Shown: piece after piece, positions 27,256 through 35,115 of the stretch | Layout: each line of letters starts with the position of its first letter | Numbering within the stretch: position 1 is the stretch's first letter | From: Variovorax sp. S12S4 | GTDB lineage: Bacteria > Pseudomonadota > Gammaproteobacteria > Burkholderiales > Burkholderiaceae_C | NCBI RefSeq assembly: GCF_023195515.1 | Contig: NZ_JALPKR020000002.1 | Coordinates: 3,821,001 to 3,885,000 of the forward strand | DNA length: 64,000 nt | Direction of reading: 5' to 3' | Translations under genes and position numbers: made by a program | The notes under the pieces: model-generated | Databases searched by the model: none | What the model saw: only the letters and a program-made list of their open reading frames with translations | What the model was told of the DNA's origin: nothing

Positions 27256-27768
27256 ATGCCCAATTGGATGACCCGAATCGCCACCTTCCTACTCGTCCTC
27301 TTCCTGTGTGGGCGAGTCCCGGCCGAAGAGCTGACATTTGGCCGATTCATCATGTCTTGGCCAGACGGGTTCTCCCATGTTGAGGGCACCAGCCCGGCAA
27401 TCTACAGGGGCCCTGCGGGTGAGCGCGTCCGAATAGTCACGGTGCCTAATCGGCGCAATCGAACTGCGGAAGAGGCGCATGACGAGGTCCGAAAAATTGT
27501 TGGACAGACGACGCGAGAGTCTCGTGACCTCGAACGAGAGTTCGGGCGATCGCTCTGGCCCTTGAGAACCACTGTATCGTCCGCGGGCGATGTCCATATC
27601 TCGAGCGCAATGCAAAGCGACTCCAACAACATTCCGGGCTATGTCTTGAACTACGCAGTCGTTTCACCGCAAAGCGATTTCAGTCTCATCATGGTTGCTG
27701 GTGACGGCGACGCGTTTGAAGCCTTTGGGCGATTCAAAGCAGCTCTTGCATCTGCAAGATGGCGATAG
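27256..27768 (+). CDS. secreted/periplasmic hypothetical protein
   Basis: About 170 residues starting MPNWMTRIATFLLVLFLCGRVPAEE, a Sec signal peptide with cleavage probably before EEL. The mature part is a mixed alpha/beta domain (FIMSWPDGFSHVEG, IPGYVLNYAVV, GDAFEAFGRFKAALASARW) with no recognised family. A start at 27268 (MTRIATFLL) is also possible. The stop codon is followed within 8 bases by a repeat core, so this is one cassette of the array. Function unknown. Confidence 0.7.
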   Translation: MPNWMTRIATFLLVLFLCGRVPAEELTFGRFIMSWPDGFSHVEGTSPAIYRGPAGERVRIVTVPNRRNRTAEEAHDEVRKIVGQTTRESRDLEREFGRSLWPLRTTVSSAGDVHISSAMQSDSNNIPGYVLNYAVVSPQSDFSLIMVAGDGDAFEAFGRFKAALASARWR

Positions 27769-27834
27769 TCAATTCTCGGCCAGGAGCAGACATCTTTAGA
27801 CCCGTCAGCCCAGCCCATCTCTGGCTACAAACCT

Positions 27835-28247
27835 ATGACAAATCAAGTTCAGATCAACGCCGCGTCAGCAGTTGAGCAACTGCAAAGGCGCGCTGGAGGA
27901 AGGTTAGATTACTCCCCGCAAGTCTTCAAGCGGTGGAGGAAATCCTCGCGGAAGCAGCACATCAATCGCTAAAGTCCCAGGCGCGCGAGGCGTTAGTAGA
28001 ACTCCTGGGCTGCTACATCCTTGAAGTGGGCTTTCGAGAATTCGGCGGCAAGTGGAGTTGGTATGAGAAGGGCACGCAACCAGTCTTGGTTGTTGGCGAA
28101 CCCGAATTCCATGTGGCAATGATGTCGTTCGACAAAGTCCGAGGTCGCTTGTCCGGCGATGTGGGCGACAACATTCCGTTCTTCTATGCGGGGTTCTCAG
28201 AACGCGCTCGAAGTGCTGAACCTGGAGTCCGCGCAACCTACGTCTAG
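27835..28247 (+). pseudogene. hypothetical cassette gene with one-base frameshift
   Basis: Two frames read as one protein if one C is added in the CCCC run near 27914. The N-terminal MTNQVQINAASAVEQLQRRAGGRLDYSP then continues as ASLQAVEEILAEAAHQSLKSQAREALVELLGCYILEVGFREFGG. The total (413 = 3n+2) fits a single lost base and about 137 residues. The helical first half is followed by a compact alpha/beta half (VLVVGEPEFHVAMMSFDKVRGRL). Family not recognised. Repeat cores follow at 28289 (degenerate) and 28347. Confidence 0.62.
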
Positions 28248-28395
28248 ATCGCGCCGACGCCGTTGGAGGGTGCAATGAACGTCCGCTTCCGGCATTTCTG
28301 ACCGGCAGCTTGGGCTCTTTGCACCGACAGCCTGTCCGGCTACAGTCGGCCATGACCGGTCGTTGAGCTTCGACCGCTGATTGAAGGGAGAACAA

Positions 28396-28804
28396 GTGTT
28401 TGACTACTCAGCCCTGAAGAAGTCACATCATTCGGCTGAGTGGTTTGGCGAAAGCGGAAATGGCGTCGGTCTCTATGTACGTGGAGGAGACGATTCCCCC
28501 GACGAAAACGCAGTCGCGCAGGCCAAAGCTGTCGTTGCCGCCTTGAACGAGATTCAGGCCAAGGCGGTCGCCGTAGCCGACTCCTTCATGAAAGACCGCG
28601 GTGATTGGTCGTTGAGCGAGATTGATGTCGGCCTTGAAGCGCAGAGGGCCTGCTGCGACTACATCGTCCGGCTGGCGTTTGACCCGCAAGGACGGCTCCG
28701 GCGCCTATGGATATACGCAGTTTTCCGTGCACTTTCGAGCTCACCGAGACCAGCCTTCCCCGAATCAGAACCATCCGTTCCGGCTTGCCATCGAGTTTCA
28801 GTAA
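28396..28804 (+). pseudogene. hypothetical cassette gene with one-base frameshift
   Basis: GTG start at 28396 with AAGGGA six bases upstream, reading VFDYSALKKSHHSAEWFGESG onward to LAFDPQ. Removing one G near 28692 joins this to DGSGAYGYTQFSVHFRAH and LAIEFQ-stop, giving about 136 residues (409 = 3n+1). The stop is 13 bases before a repeat core. Unknown family; acidic, cytosolic, about the size of polymorphic-toxin immunity proteins, which is only a suggestion. Confidence 0.62.
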
Positions 28805-28826
28805 CATGCCTGCAGTCGGCCAAAAC

Positions 28827-29141
28827 CGGACCTTCGCAAGCACTCAGGGTGCACCAACTGATGAACAACTTTCCTGCGTTTGGGTTTCTGCTGGCCTTCG
28901 CGGCCGTGGCACTGTCGCTCGGCGCACTGGTCCTCATTGGCTGCTTGGTCGTAGCGGCGATGTATCCTCGCGGCCATCCGTCCGCAGACCGATTGCGAAC
29001 GTTCGCCGCGCGCCTGCCTCGCCTCGTCGCCCGTAGCATCATGCTTTTCGACGGGCTGGCTTTCATATTCATCTTGGCCATGTTCGCGGTTCTGACATTC
29101 GTCTTCTCCTGACCTCGCCAGCAAGGACAGAATGCGGCCAG
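28827..29141. repeat. 315-bp duplicated cassette, copy A (inverted relative to copy B)
   Basis: Matches the reverse complement of 31497-31811 at equal length with very few differences. Homology begins at CGGACCTTCGC, just inside one repeat, and ends at the GCGGCCAG core of the next. It thus equals one gene plus its 3' repeat. Confidence 0.88.
28861..29112 (+). CDS. small two-helix membrane protein, copy A
   Basis: 83 residues with two long hydrophobic helices (FGFLLAFAAVALSLGALVLIG and about 20 residues near the C terminus, FDGLAFIFILAMFAVLTFVF). A basic loop lies between them (ADRLRTFAARLPRLVAR). An upstream in-frame GTG (28849) is an alternative start. It is identical except for Ile/Val at one position to the protein at 31526-31777 on the other strand. 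The stop is 23 bases before a repeat core. Function unknown. Confidence 0.75.
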   Translation: MNNFPAFGFLLAFAAVALSLGALVLIGCLVVAAMYPRGHPSADRLRTFAARLPRLVARSIMLFDGLAFIFILAMFAVLTFVFS

Positions 29142-29185
29142 AACCCGACTTTCGAGTGGCTGGCTTTCTAACCATTTTCAGCAGC

Positions 29186-29734
29186 ATGAAACTTGTTTTT
29201 GTCCATGGCCCCGTCGCTTCTGGAAAGCTGACCATTGCGAAGGAGCTCGGGCGCATGACCGGCTACGCCGTCTTCCACAACCACTTGGTGGTTGATGCCG
29301 TGGCAGCGGTGTTCCCTTTCGGAACCGAGCAGTTTGTGAGGCTGCGCGAAAAAATGTGGCTCGACATGTTGCGCGAGGCGGCAATGGCTAAGCGCTCTCT
29401 CATCTTCACGTTTGCGCCAGAGCCGACGGTCGTCGAAGGCTTCGACAGGCGGGTGGTGGAGAGCGTGAGGGCCGCCGGTGGCAGTACCCATTTTGTTCAA
29501 CTGACCGTTCCTGCAGCCGTACAAGAGGAACGTCTTACGGCACCGAGCCGGGCTGCTTTTGGAAAGCTTCAGTCGGTGGACCTTCTGCGTGAATTGCGCA
29601 CGCAGTTTGAAGCGTCCGAGCGGTTGATGCCGAAAGCGGAAGTAGTCATTGATACCTCCGCTCTCGGCCCTGCGGAGGCCGCGCGCGCGATTGCCGAAAC
29701 ATTGGGTTTGCCACTCCTGCCAACTCCTCACTAG
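29186..29734 (+). CDS. P-loop kinase-like AAA protein
   Basis: 182 residues from MKLVFVHGPVASGKLT. The Walker A GPVASGKLT lies at residues 7-15, followed by a substrate-binding-like segment FHNHLVVDAV and later an Arg/Lys-rich lid (VQEERLTAPSRAAFGKLQ). Size and layout resemble small-molecule kinases such as the shikimate/zeta-toxin-like AAA_18/AAA_33 groups found in integron cassettes. The real phosphate acceptor is unknown. It is the last plus-strand cassette before the array switches strand. No clear repeat follows the stop, which may be a sign of loss at the switch. Confidence 0.75.
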   Translation: MKLVFVHGPVASGKLTIAKELGRMTGYAVFHNHLVVDAVAAVFPFGTEQFVRLREKMWLDMLREAAMAKRSLIFTFAPEPTVVEGFDRRVVESVRAAGGSTHFVQLTVPAAVQEERLTAPSRAAFGKLQSVDLLRELRTQFEASERLMPKAEVVIDTSALGPAEAARAIAETLGLPLLPTPH

Positions 29735-29869
29735 TCGCGGCTATTTGGGACAATGAGGCGTCGGCTCAGCGGGAGGTCACACCGAGCGTCCGCTCCCCGG
29801 CAGGCTGAAGGTCAGCAGTGGGCCCATACCGGCTGTACAGTTTTCTCCAAAGCTGACCGTCGATGCGGC

Positions 29870-30559
29870 TTAGAGGTATTCCCGTAAGAGTGGGTTGGCT
29901 TGGTACAACGGCGCAATGACTTTCGAATTGCCATCGACCACAACCATGTCGTGCGCGTGATGCAGCCCGTTGTGCACCCGCACGTGAGGCGGCAAACTCC
30001 ACGTTCTCCCGGCGAGCGTCTTCAACTCGGCTTCGAGCGCGGAGGAAATCAGGATGGAAAGACCGTCATTGCTTTGCTCAGGAAGACTTGAGTGCAGATG
30101 AGGAAACTCCGGACTCACGAGCGAATAGCCGCATCCGAAGCGAGGCATGAGGAAGTGTTCCGAGCGAAGAGCCGGCGCTGCGTAATACGACCAAAATTCC
30201 TTCGGTACGACGATATACAGGGTGTTGGACCAATACGGTTCGGACTCAACTGTCGATAGATGCTCGACGTAGAAGCTCTTGCCCTGGAGGTACACCGCCT
30301 TGAAGGCGGCGTTCTGAGGTTGGGCAAAAACTCTTCCGATTGCTTTGCCTTTCCAGGTCTTCTCAACAATGTCCAAGAATGCATTGTTGAAATACACCGG
30401 AAACATGACGTGATCGATTTGAAGCTGCATTGCGTTTCTGGTCTCAGCGACAGGGTGGCTCTGTTCGGCAGCCTTAAGTAAATGGCTCGACAGGCCGGTA
30501 CTCGCAAGAGCCATGTAGGTAGCAAGTCGTCGTCGCGTCAACGGTTGAACCTTCATCAT
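29870..30559 (-). CDS. exported hypothetical protein (Tat-like signal; possibly DUF5829-like)
   Basis: About 229 residues from MMKVQPLTRRRLATYMALAST. The RRR followed by a hydrophobic stretch resembles a twin-arginine signal peptide. The mature protein has IDHVMFPVYFNNAFLDIVEKTW and GKSFYVEHLSTVE. This arrangement reminds one of the DUF5829/VOC-like lyase fold, but the assignment is tentative. Its start is about 50 bases from a repeat copy at 30607. No clear repeat follows the 3' end (29735-29869). Confidence 0.65.
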   Translation of the reverse strand: MMKVQPLTRRRLATYMALASTGLSSHLLKAAEQSHPVAETRNAMQLQIDHVMFPVYFNNAFLDIVEKTWKGKAIGRVFAQPQNAAFKAVYLQGKSFYVEHLSTVESEPYWSNTLYIVVPKEFWSYYAAPALRSEHFLMPRFGCGYSLVSPEFPHLHSSLPEQSNDGLSILISSALEAELKTLAGRTWSLPPHVRVHNGLHHAHDMVVVDGNSKVIAPLYQANPLLREYL

Positions 30560-30635
30560 CCCCGAGTGTTCTGAAGTTGTGGAGGGGCACCGTGAACGGC
30601 CGGTTCTGGCCGGCAACCGCCGGTGCTTCCTCGGC

Positions 30636-31007
30636 TCAGTCAGGGCCAGAAACATCCTCTCCAAACATCATGCGGTGACCGTCAATGGTCTCGATTCCAA
30701 ACTCTCGCATGCCCCAGGGCTCTGTACGAAGAGCCTTGACCATCTGAACACCCCGCGCAGCCAGATCCTTGTGCAAGCCAGTGACATCGTCGACCTCAAC
30801 GTAGGCCATATATGAATGCTCGCCCAGTTCCCGCGCGGCAGGTGTGTCCGGGCACTCTCCCGCCATGATGGTGCAGGCGTCGCGTCTGAACAGACGCCAG
30901 CCGGACACTTCCTTCCACTCGATCGAGAACCCCAGGACGTCGCGGTAGAAATCGGCGGACCGGGCCAGGTCGCGCACTGCGATCACGAACCGAGGTTGTT
31001 TGAGCAT
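30636..31007 (-). CDS. VOC (glyoxalase/bleomycin-resistance) family protein
   Basis: 123 residues with the paired beta-alpha-beta-beta-beta modules of the VOC fold. The opening FVIAVRDLARSADFYRDVLGFSIEW is diagnostic. Candidate metal ligands are His near residue 74 (LGEHSYMAYVEVDD) and Glu near residue 105 (EFGIETIDGHRMMFGED). Family members include glyoxalase I, ring-cleavage dioxygenases and antibiotic-binding proteins; the activity cannot be chosen. The repeat core at 30607 follows the stop by 24 bases. VOC proteins are frequent integron cassette cargo. Confidence 0.82.
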   Translation of the reverse strand: MLKQPRFVIAVRDLARSADFYRDVLGFSIEWKEVSGWRLFRRDACTIMAGECPDTPAARELGEHSYMAYVEVDDVTGLHKDLAARGVQMVKALRTEPWGMREFGIETIDGHRMMFGEDVSGPD

Positions 31008-31076
31008 GACGAATATGACGGAGGATCGAATGACTACCCGCAGGATTCTGCTTCAGAGGTCGGCTGGTCGCCAAGG

Positions 31077-31412
31077 TCAATGCCCAGCGTCGGAACCGAC
31101 GCGCGGCGCGCTGCAAGTGGCGCAGTAGTTCGCGGCGGGAGTGCGAAGCGGCTTCCCGCATTCAGAACACGGCGGCCCATAGAGGCTCAGGCGATGGTGG
31201 TAAAGAGCAAGAGGATTGGTCTCTTTGAAGCCGGTGATGCGCTCATAAGTTGCTAGCGCTTGCTCTCCGACGTCCGTCTGTGCCTGACGTAAGTCGACCC
31301 CTGTTTTCTCGCGATATTCCCGTATCTGCTCTATGAAACTCTTAGGGAAGACCAGTTCATATTCCTCCTCCGTGAGAATCGGGAGATCGATCTTGCATCG
31401 CCAGCAATACAT
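31077..31412 (-). CDS. zinc-ribbon hypothetical protein, copy 1
   Basis: About 111 residues from MYCWRCKIDLPIL. Two Cys pairs at each end (YCWRCK near the N terminus; CSECGK and YCATCS near the C terminus) suggest bound zinc. The middle is helical (FPKSFIEQIREYREKTGV). The frame is open further upstream to 31451, but the internal ATG matches the paralogue at 40218-40556, with which it shares about 90 percent of residues. The 3' side (31020-31077) has only a degenerate repeat. Function unknown. Confidence 0.72.
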   Translation of the reverse strand: MYCWRCKIDLPILTEEEYELVFPKSFIEQIREYREKTGVDLRQAQTDVGEQALATYERITGFKETNPLALYHHRLSLYGPPCSECGKPLRTPAANYCATCSAPRVGSDAGH

Positions 31413-31496
31413 AGTGGTAGCCACTCTTCCTCGCTCCTTTGTATGAGGCACATGCTTCTGGAAGACAAAACTGGACGTCCGCCAGAATGTCCGGTC

Positions 31497-31811
31497 CTGG
31501 CCGCATTCTGTCCTTGCTGGCGAGGTCAGGAAAAGACGAATGTCAGAACCGCGAACATGGCCAAGATGAATATGAAAGCCAGCCCGTCGAAAAGCATGAC
31601 GCTACGGGCGACAAGGCGAGGCAGGCGCGCGGCGAACGTTCGCAATCGATCTGCGGACGGATGGCCGCGAGGATACATCGCCGCTACGACCAAGCAGCCA
31701 ATGAGGACCAGTGCGCCGAGCGACAGTGCCACGGCCGCGAAGGCCAGCAGAAACCCAAACGCAGGAAAGTTGTTCATCAGTTGGTGCACCCTGAGTGCTT
31801 GCGAAGGTCCG
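31497..31811. repeat. 315-bp duplicated cassette, copy B
   Basis: Inverted copy of 28827-29141, exactly the same length, bounded by repeat cores at 31498 and 31815. Confidence 0.88.
31526..31777 (-). CDS. small two-helix membrane protein, copy B
   Basis: Same 83-residue protein as at 28861-29112, with Val in place of one Ile (VARSVMLFDG). Its presence on the opposite strand 2.4 kb away, with a repeat core 23 bases after the stop as in copy A, shows that gene and repeat were copied together. Possible upstream GTG start at 31789. Confidence 0.75.
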   Translation of the reverse strand: MNNFPAFGFLLAFAAVALSLGALVLIGCLVVAAMYPRGHPSADRLRTFAARLPRLVARSVMLFDGLAFIFILAMFAVLTFVFS

Positions 31812-31887
31812 ATCTGGCCGAGTGCGGGCTCTGCCTTAACGGACTCGAAGTCGCCTCGAGATCGAGAGCAAGGACGCAGCTAGCGCA

Positions 31888-32619
31888 CTAGACATCGAGC
31901 GCTCGCTGCCTGCGGATTTGACGTTTCTCCTCAGCACTAGGCGGCTTGTAGGCGTCGGAACGGCGTCGCCGGAGGGACTTTATCGCGGCAGATCTTGCGC
32001 GCATCGCACCAGGATCGGTCACCGTCTGGGCTTCTGCCCACTCCAATGAAGCTTCGATGGGCGCCCCTCTCAACGCGCACAGGCAAAGCGTCTGCTGATA
32101 TGCCGTCCCGGAGGCGGAGAATGTTCTGATCACGAGCTCTTGCAGTTTTTTCTGTTGTTCTTGCGGCGGCACCAACCCGTCATCGAAGCTCGTCAATCCG
32201 CTCAACGCGCCCAGCGCTCGCCAGAACGGATCATCTGGATCGTCCGATAGAGCGGTGGTCGACATGCAGTAGTCCAACAACACCGTTACGCTAGATTCAG
32301 CGTGAACTTCACTTAAAACCGCAATGGCAAATGTTGCGAGCGCTCGATCGGCGAGCAAATGCTTCAGTGAAGCGATGCCGCCGCGGCCGTAGCCGACGCA
32401 GACTGCAGCCCACCGCGCGAGCGGCGTTACTCTTTTTCCGTCTGCCAGCACGCCGTCCTGGTGCCATCCATGCTGCTTGCAGAGCCGCTCAATCTCATCA
32501 GCACCGTCCGCGCCGTAAGCAACTGAGAACCGAATCAAGTCTTCCGGATGAACCGTGCCACCGTAGGACGGTGGGCCGGATCCCTTGGCGGCCTTGCGGG
32601 CAAGATCATTGAATTTCAT
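31888..32619 (-). CDS. hypothetical helical-repeat protein
   Basis: About 243 residues from MKFNDLARKAAKGSGPPSYGG. Mostly helical, rich in Ala/Leu, with HEAT-like segments (WAAVCVGYGRGGIASLKHLL, LATFAIAVLSEVHAESSVTVLLDYC) and a basic C-terminal tail (RRRRSDAYK, RQIRRQRALDV). No signal peptide. The opening resembles hypothetical proteins found with toxin/immunity loci, but no family is assigned. The repeat core at 31815 lies about 70 bases beyond its stop. Confidence 0.66.
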   Translation of the reverse strand: MKFNDLARKAAKGSGPPSYGGTVHPEDLIRFSVAYGADGADEIERLCKQHGWHQDGVLADGKRVTPLARWAAVCVGYGRGGIASLKHLLADRALATFAIAVLSEVHAESSVTVLLDYCMSTTALSDDPDDPFWRALGALSGLTSFDDGLVPPQEQQKKLQELVIRTFSASGTAYQQTLCLCALRGAPIEASLEWAEAQTVTDPGAMRARSAAIKSLRRRRSDAYKPPSAEEKRQIRRQRALDV

Positions 32620-32711
32620 GGGAATTCGGCGGGCGTGCTTGCAGCGATTATGTCGTTCGCCAGCTGCCATCTAGGCCAACGTGGCGAAAGTCTGCTTTTG
32701 GCCGATGGCCG

Positions 32712-33191
32712 TCAAATTGCATCTAGAGCCGCGGTTAAATCCCGCGTGCCGTCCTCGCCCCACCAAGGAGCCTCCACCCTGCCGCCGAGGCGCTGAAGCT
32801 CGCGCAGCAAATGGAGCAATGATTCGACCTGCGCGTTTGCCCATTCCGCTCCCATCCGGTAATCAATGATGAGCCGGTCGGCAAGAACAAAGATCCCGAG
32901 CAAAGGAATTGGGCACTTGAGCCCAACGATGTCTGCAAGGACGACGTGAAATGGCGCTGCGATGCCTGACGCCACCAAGCTTGCGTCACCTGGACCGGTA
33001 AACGGCTTCTCCAATTGCGTCTCCGAAATCCGGAGACAGCCGCCACCGTGCGTTACGTTCTTGGCGCCGCGCTCGTACAGATGTCCAAACGCCACTGGGA
33101 TTGATGATGCGCTGTCAAAGATGACTTCGATCTGAGGAAGCGAGCCGTCATCCGTGTCGAAGTAGTTTGTTAGTACCACGTTTTGAACCAA
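32712..33191 (-). CDS. hypothetical protein
   Basis: 159 residues, start MVQNVVLTNYFDTDDGSLPQ. Cytosolic, mixed alpha/beta; ends in a helical hairpin (QVESLLHLLRELQRLGGRVEAPWW). Composition and length recall immunity proteins of contact-dependent toxins, but no family was recognised. A repeat core at 32699 lies 8 bases from its stop codon, one of the tightest gene-repeat joints in the array. Confidence 0.66.
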   Translation of the reverse strand: MVQNVVLTNYFDTDDGSLPQIEVIFDSASSIPVAFGHLYERGAKNVTHGGGCLRISETQLEKPFTGPGDASLVASGIAAPFHVVLADIVGLKCPIPLLGIFVLADRLIIDYRMGAEWANAQVESLLHLLRELQRLGGRVEAPWWGEDGTRDLTAALDAI

Positions 33192-33267
33192 AGAATTTTG
33201 GGAGACAAGCCGTCCGTCAGCCGAGGTGCCCAGGACAGCCGATGACCGCTACTGGCCGAATGTTGCG

Positions 33268-33606
33268 CTAATCGAAGGGGATGTAGGCACCGTCGTCAGC
33301 CTTGTCAAAACGGCTGCCCGGCGCAGCCCCCAGATGAGGGATCACCGCTGGGTCGTAGTTGGCAACCGTGTTCAGGTCGTAAACCCCGTGGTTGCCATCC
33401 CTCGCCATGTACGCCTCGTCTTCGTCGCCGGCGAAGAAGCGCCAGCCGCTGTCGCCACCCGCGACAGGCGTCTCCCGGTGCATGTATCCGATGGGGAGCC
33501 CGTCGACCATGATTCGGTCCGTCGCCACGCACCAGCCGACCGACTCCACAAGCGGCTTGAGGTCTTCACTTTTGATCCTGAAGTTCTTCGCTGTGCTCGC
33601 ATTCAT
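33268..33606 (-). CDS. DUF2185 (Imm33-like) immunity-type protein
   Basis: 112 residues. The core GWCVATDRIMVDGLPIGYMHRE, SGWRFFAGDEDEAYM and LNTVANYDPAVIPHL is the pattern of the DUF2185/Imm33 domain, found in predicted immunity proteins of polymorphic toxin systems. No toxin gene adjoins it, which is usual for orphan immunity cassettes. A repeat core at 33253 lies 10 bases past the stop, and another (33640) lies 34 bases upstream of the start. Confidence 0.78.
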   Translation of the reverse strand: MNASTAKNFRIKSEDLKPLVESVGWCVATDRIMVDGLPIGYMHRETPVAGGDSGWRFFAGDEDEAYMARDGNHGVYDLNTVANYDPAVIPHLGAAPGSRFDKADDGAYIPFD

Positions 33607-33624
33607 CTTCTTCGTGTCCTCATG

Positions 33625-33705
33625 CCGAAGGTCTGCTCATGGCCGACTGTAGCCGGTCGCGGCCCCGGGCTTTGAGCCTAGGGCGGACGGTGACGCTCTC
33701 CCGGA
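33625..33705. repeat. extended cassette repeat
   Basis: Full-length variant: GGTCTGCTCA, TGGCCGACTGTAGCCGGTCG, then GGCCCCGGGCTTTGAGCCTAGG and CGGACG. The second GC-rich block can fold on itself, so the element has two arms. Confidence 0.75.
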
Positions 33706-33726
33706 AGCGGACCTACAGGCGCCGCA

Positions 33727-34296
33727 TCACACAACGTCGAAGACGCCCCACCAAGGCTCCATAGTCGGGTCGGGGGCGGGGTTGTGACGCCTGTACTCCC
33801 AAGCATCCGCTGAAAGCCGAACCTCAGTCGGCGCGATGTCGCGAAAGGTCACGAACGCATCGCATCCCTGCACCTGCTGTACGAACTCGCCCTGATCACT
33901 CGGCGACCACGTGACAAACGACTGACCCACCCCATACGTGGAATGGCGCGAGAGGTATTGAATGACGGTCAGATCCATCTTGTACTGCAACCGGAGCCAC
34001 AGTCGGATCGCCGGCCATCGATACGCCTCTTCGTCTTCGGGAGGCAAGCGCAACAGGCGATTGATCGCTATCTCAAATCTGGCACCGCGATCCATCGTCC
34101 CCAGATGCGCATCGAATGCAAGGCCATCACCGCCGGGCTCAAGCACCGGGTACGCGACGGCCGTAGCGCGAAACTGCGTCGTCGCAGCCAGTGCGCCAGC
34201 CAGATTCAAGGTCTTGAGCAGCAGCCGCTGCGCCTTAAGGAATGCGCGGAAGTCCTTCTCGACTTGCGGTGAAGAAATCTGCCCTTGAGCGTTCAT
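33727..34296 (-). CDS. hypothetical protein
   Basis: 189 residues from MNAQGQISSPQVEKDFRAFL. A helical N-terminal half (AQRLLLKTLNLAGALAATTQF) is followed by an alpha/beta part with RWPAIRLWLRLQYKMDLTVIQYLSRHS and Trp-rich ends (EPWWGVFDVV). No signal peptide, no recognised family. An extended repeat lies 35-90 bases past the stop, so this is a cassette of the usual type. Confidence 0.64.
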   Translation of the reverse strand: MNAQGQISSPQVEKDFRAFLKAQRLLLKTLNLAGALAATTQFRATAVAYPVLEPGGDGLAFDAHLGTMDRGARFEIAINRLLRLPPEDEEAYRWPAIRLWLRLQYKMDLTVIQYLSRHSTYGVGQSFVTWSPSDQGEFVQQVQGCDAFVTFRDIAPTEVRLSADAWEYRRHNPAPDPTMEPWWGVFDVV

Positions 34297-34347
34297 CTGG
34301 AGGTGGTTGCGTCGAATGTCTGGTCTTGGGAGATTGTTGACCGCCCG

Positions 34348-34414
34348 ATGGTCAGTGCGCACACGCTCTGGATCGCTTCGTTGTGAGGCAGCGACGAAGG
34401 TCCGCTCCTGGCCG
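34348..34414. repeat. 67-bp unit, copy 2
   Basis: Direct-strand partner of 27130-27196 (62 of 67 identical in reverse complement). It starts at ATGGTCAGTGCGCAC and ends with the TGGCCG core, after which the two copies diverge. Confidence 0.8.
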
Positions 34415-34428
34415 CATTCTGCCCTTGC

Positions 34429-34941
34429 TCACTCGCCTGCGGCCAGGCTTCGCAATCGCTCCAGAATCAAGTTGGCAGCCTCGCTCGCGCTGACGAGCGC
34501 CGAATCAATGACCAGGCGGGGTGTGGTCCAGGCCTCGTATTCATGGCGAAGGACCGCCTCCCAGGTTGGCAGAGTGTGCTCCGGGATGTCAGCTTTGCGG
34601 CTCTCCACACGCCTGCGGTGTTCGGTTGGGTCAGAGCACATGATTTCAACCTCGAGCAAGCCGGAGGATGTGCTGGTTGCCACAGCCCGCCACGCTTCGC
34701 GAGTGATCGAGAGCGGATTGACGCAATCGACAACTACTGTCATGCCAAGCGCGAGATTGGACCTCGCAAGCTCGTAGGCAACGATGTAGCCTGCTGGGCC
34801 AACCTCCTCGAGAACGCTCACCTTTATGAGCGCTTGCTCAATGGAGTCGATGCGTAGATAGACAGAGGGCGAACGGCCAACAAGCTCGCGCGCTATGGCG
34901 GTTTTTCCGGTGCCCGGTAGCCCGCCGAGAACAATCAGCAT
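34429..34941 (-). CDS. P-loop kinase (AAA_33/zeta-toxin-like)
   Basis: 170 residues from MLIVLGGLPGTGKTAIARELV. Walker A GLPGTGKTA lies at residues 7-15. A lid-like Arg-rich segment follows (CSDPTEHRRRVESRKADI), then the WEAVLRHEYEAW motif near residue 125 seen in the AAA_33 family of predicted nucleoside/aminoglycoside-type kinases. Substrate unknown. The frame is open to 35064, but the internal ATG gives the normal N terminus. The stop lies 14 bases from a repeat core (34409-34414). Confidence 0.8.
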   Translation of the reverse strand: MLIVLGGLPGTGKTAIARELVGRSPSVYLRIDSIEQALIKVSVLEEVGPAGYIVAYELARSNLALGMTVVVDCVNPLSITREAWRAVATSTSSGLLEVEIMCSDPTEHRRRVESRKADIPEHTLPTWEAVLRHEYEAWTTPRLVIDSALVSASEAANLILERLRSLAAGE

Positions 34942-34984
34942 CGGGTTCTCCGTGATGCGGCCTATTGAACCTGAGTGGCAATGA

Positions 34985-35045
34985 CGAAAGTCCGCCTTTG
35001 GCCGACTGTAGCCGGTCGCTGGCTCAGAGCTTCGGGCGAAATATC
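34985..35045. repeat. extended cassette repeat
   Basis: AAGTCCGCCTT, TGGCCGACTGTAGCCGGTCG, then GGCTCAGAGCTTCGGGC. Same two-block plan as the copies at 33625, 42406 and 45823. Confidence 0.78.
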
Positions 35046-35115
35046 GTCCGATCTCGCTTTGCACTCGGGAGAGAAGTCGCTTGTCGAGCTGCTAGAGCGA
35101 CAAAGCGGCGGAGCC

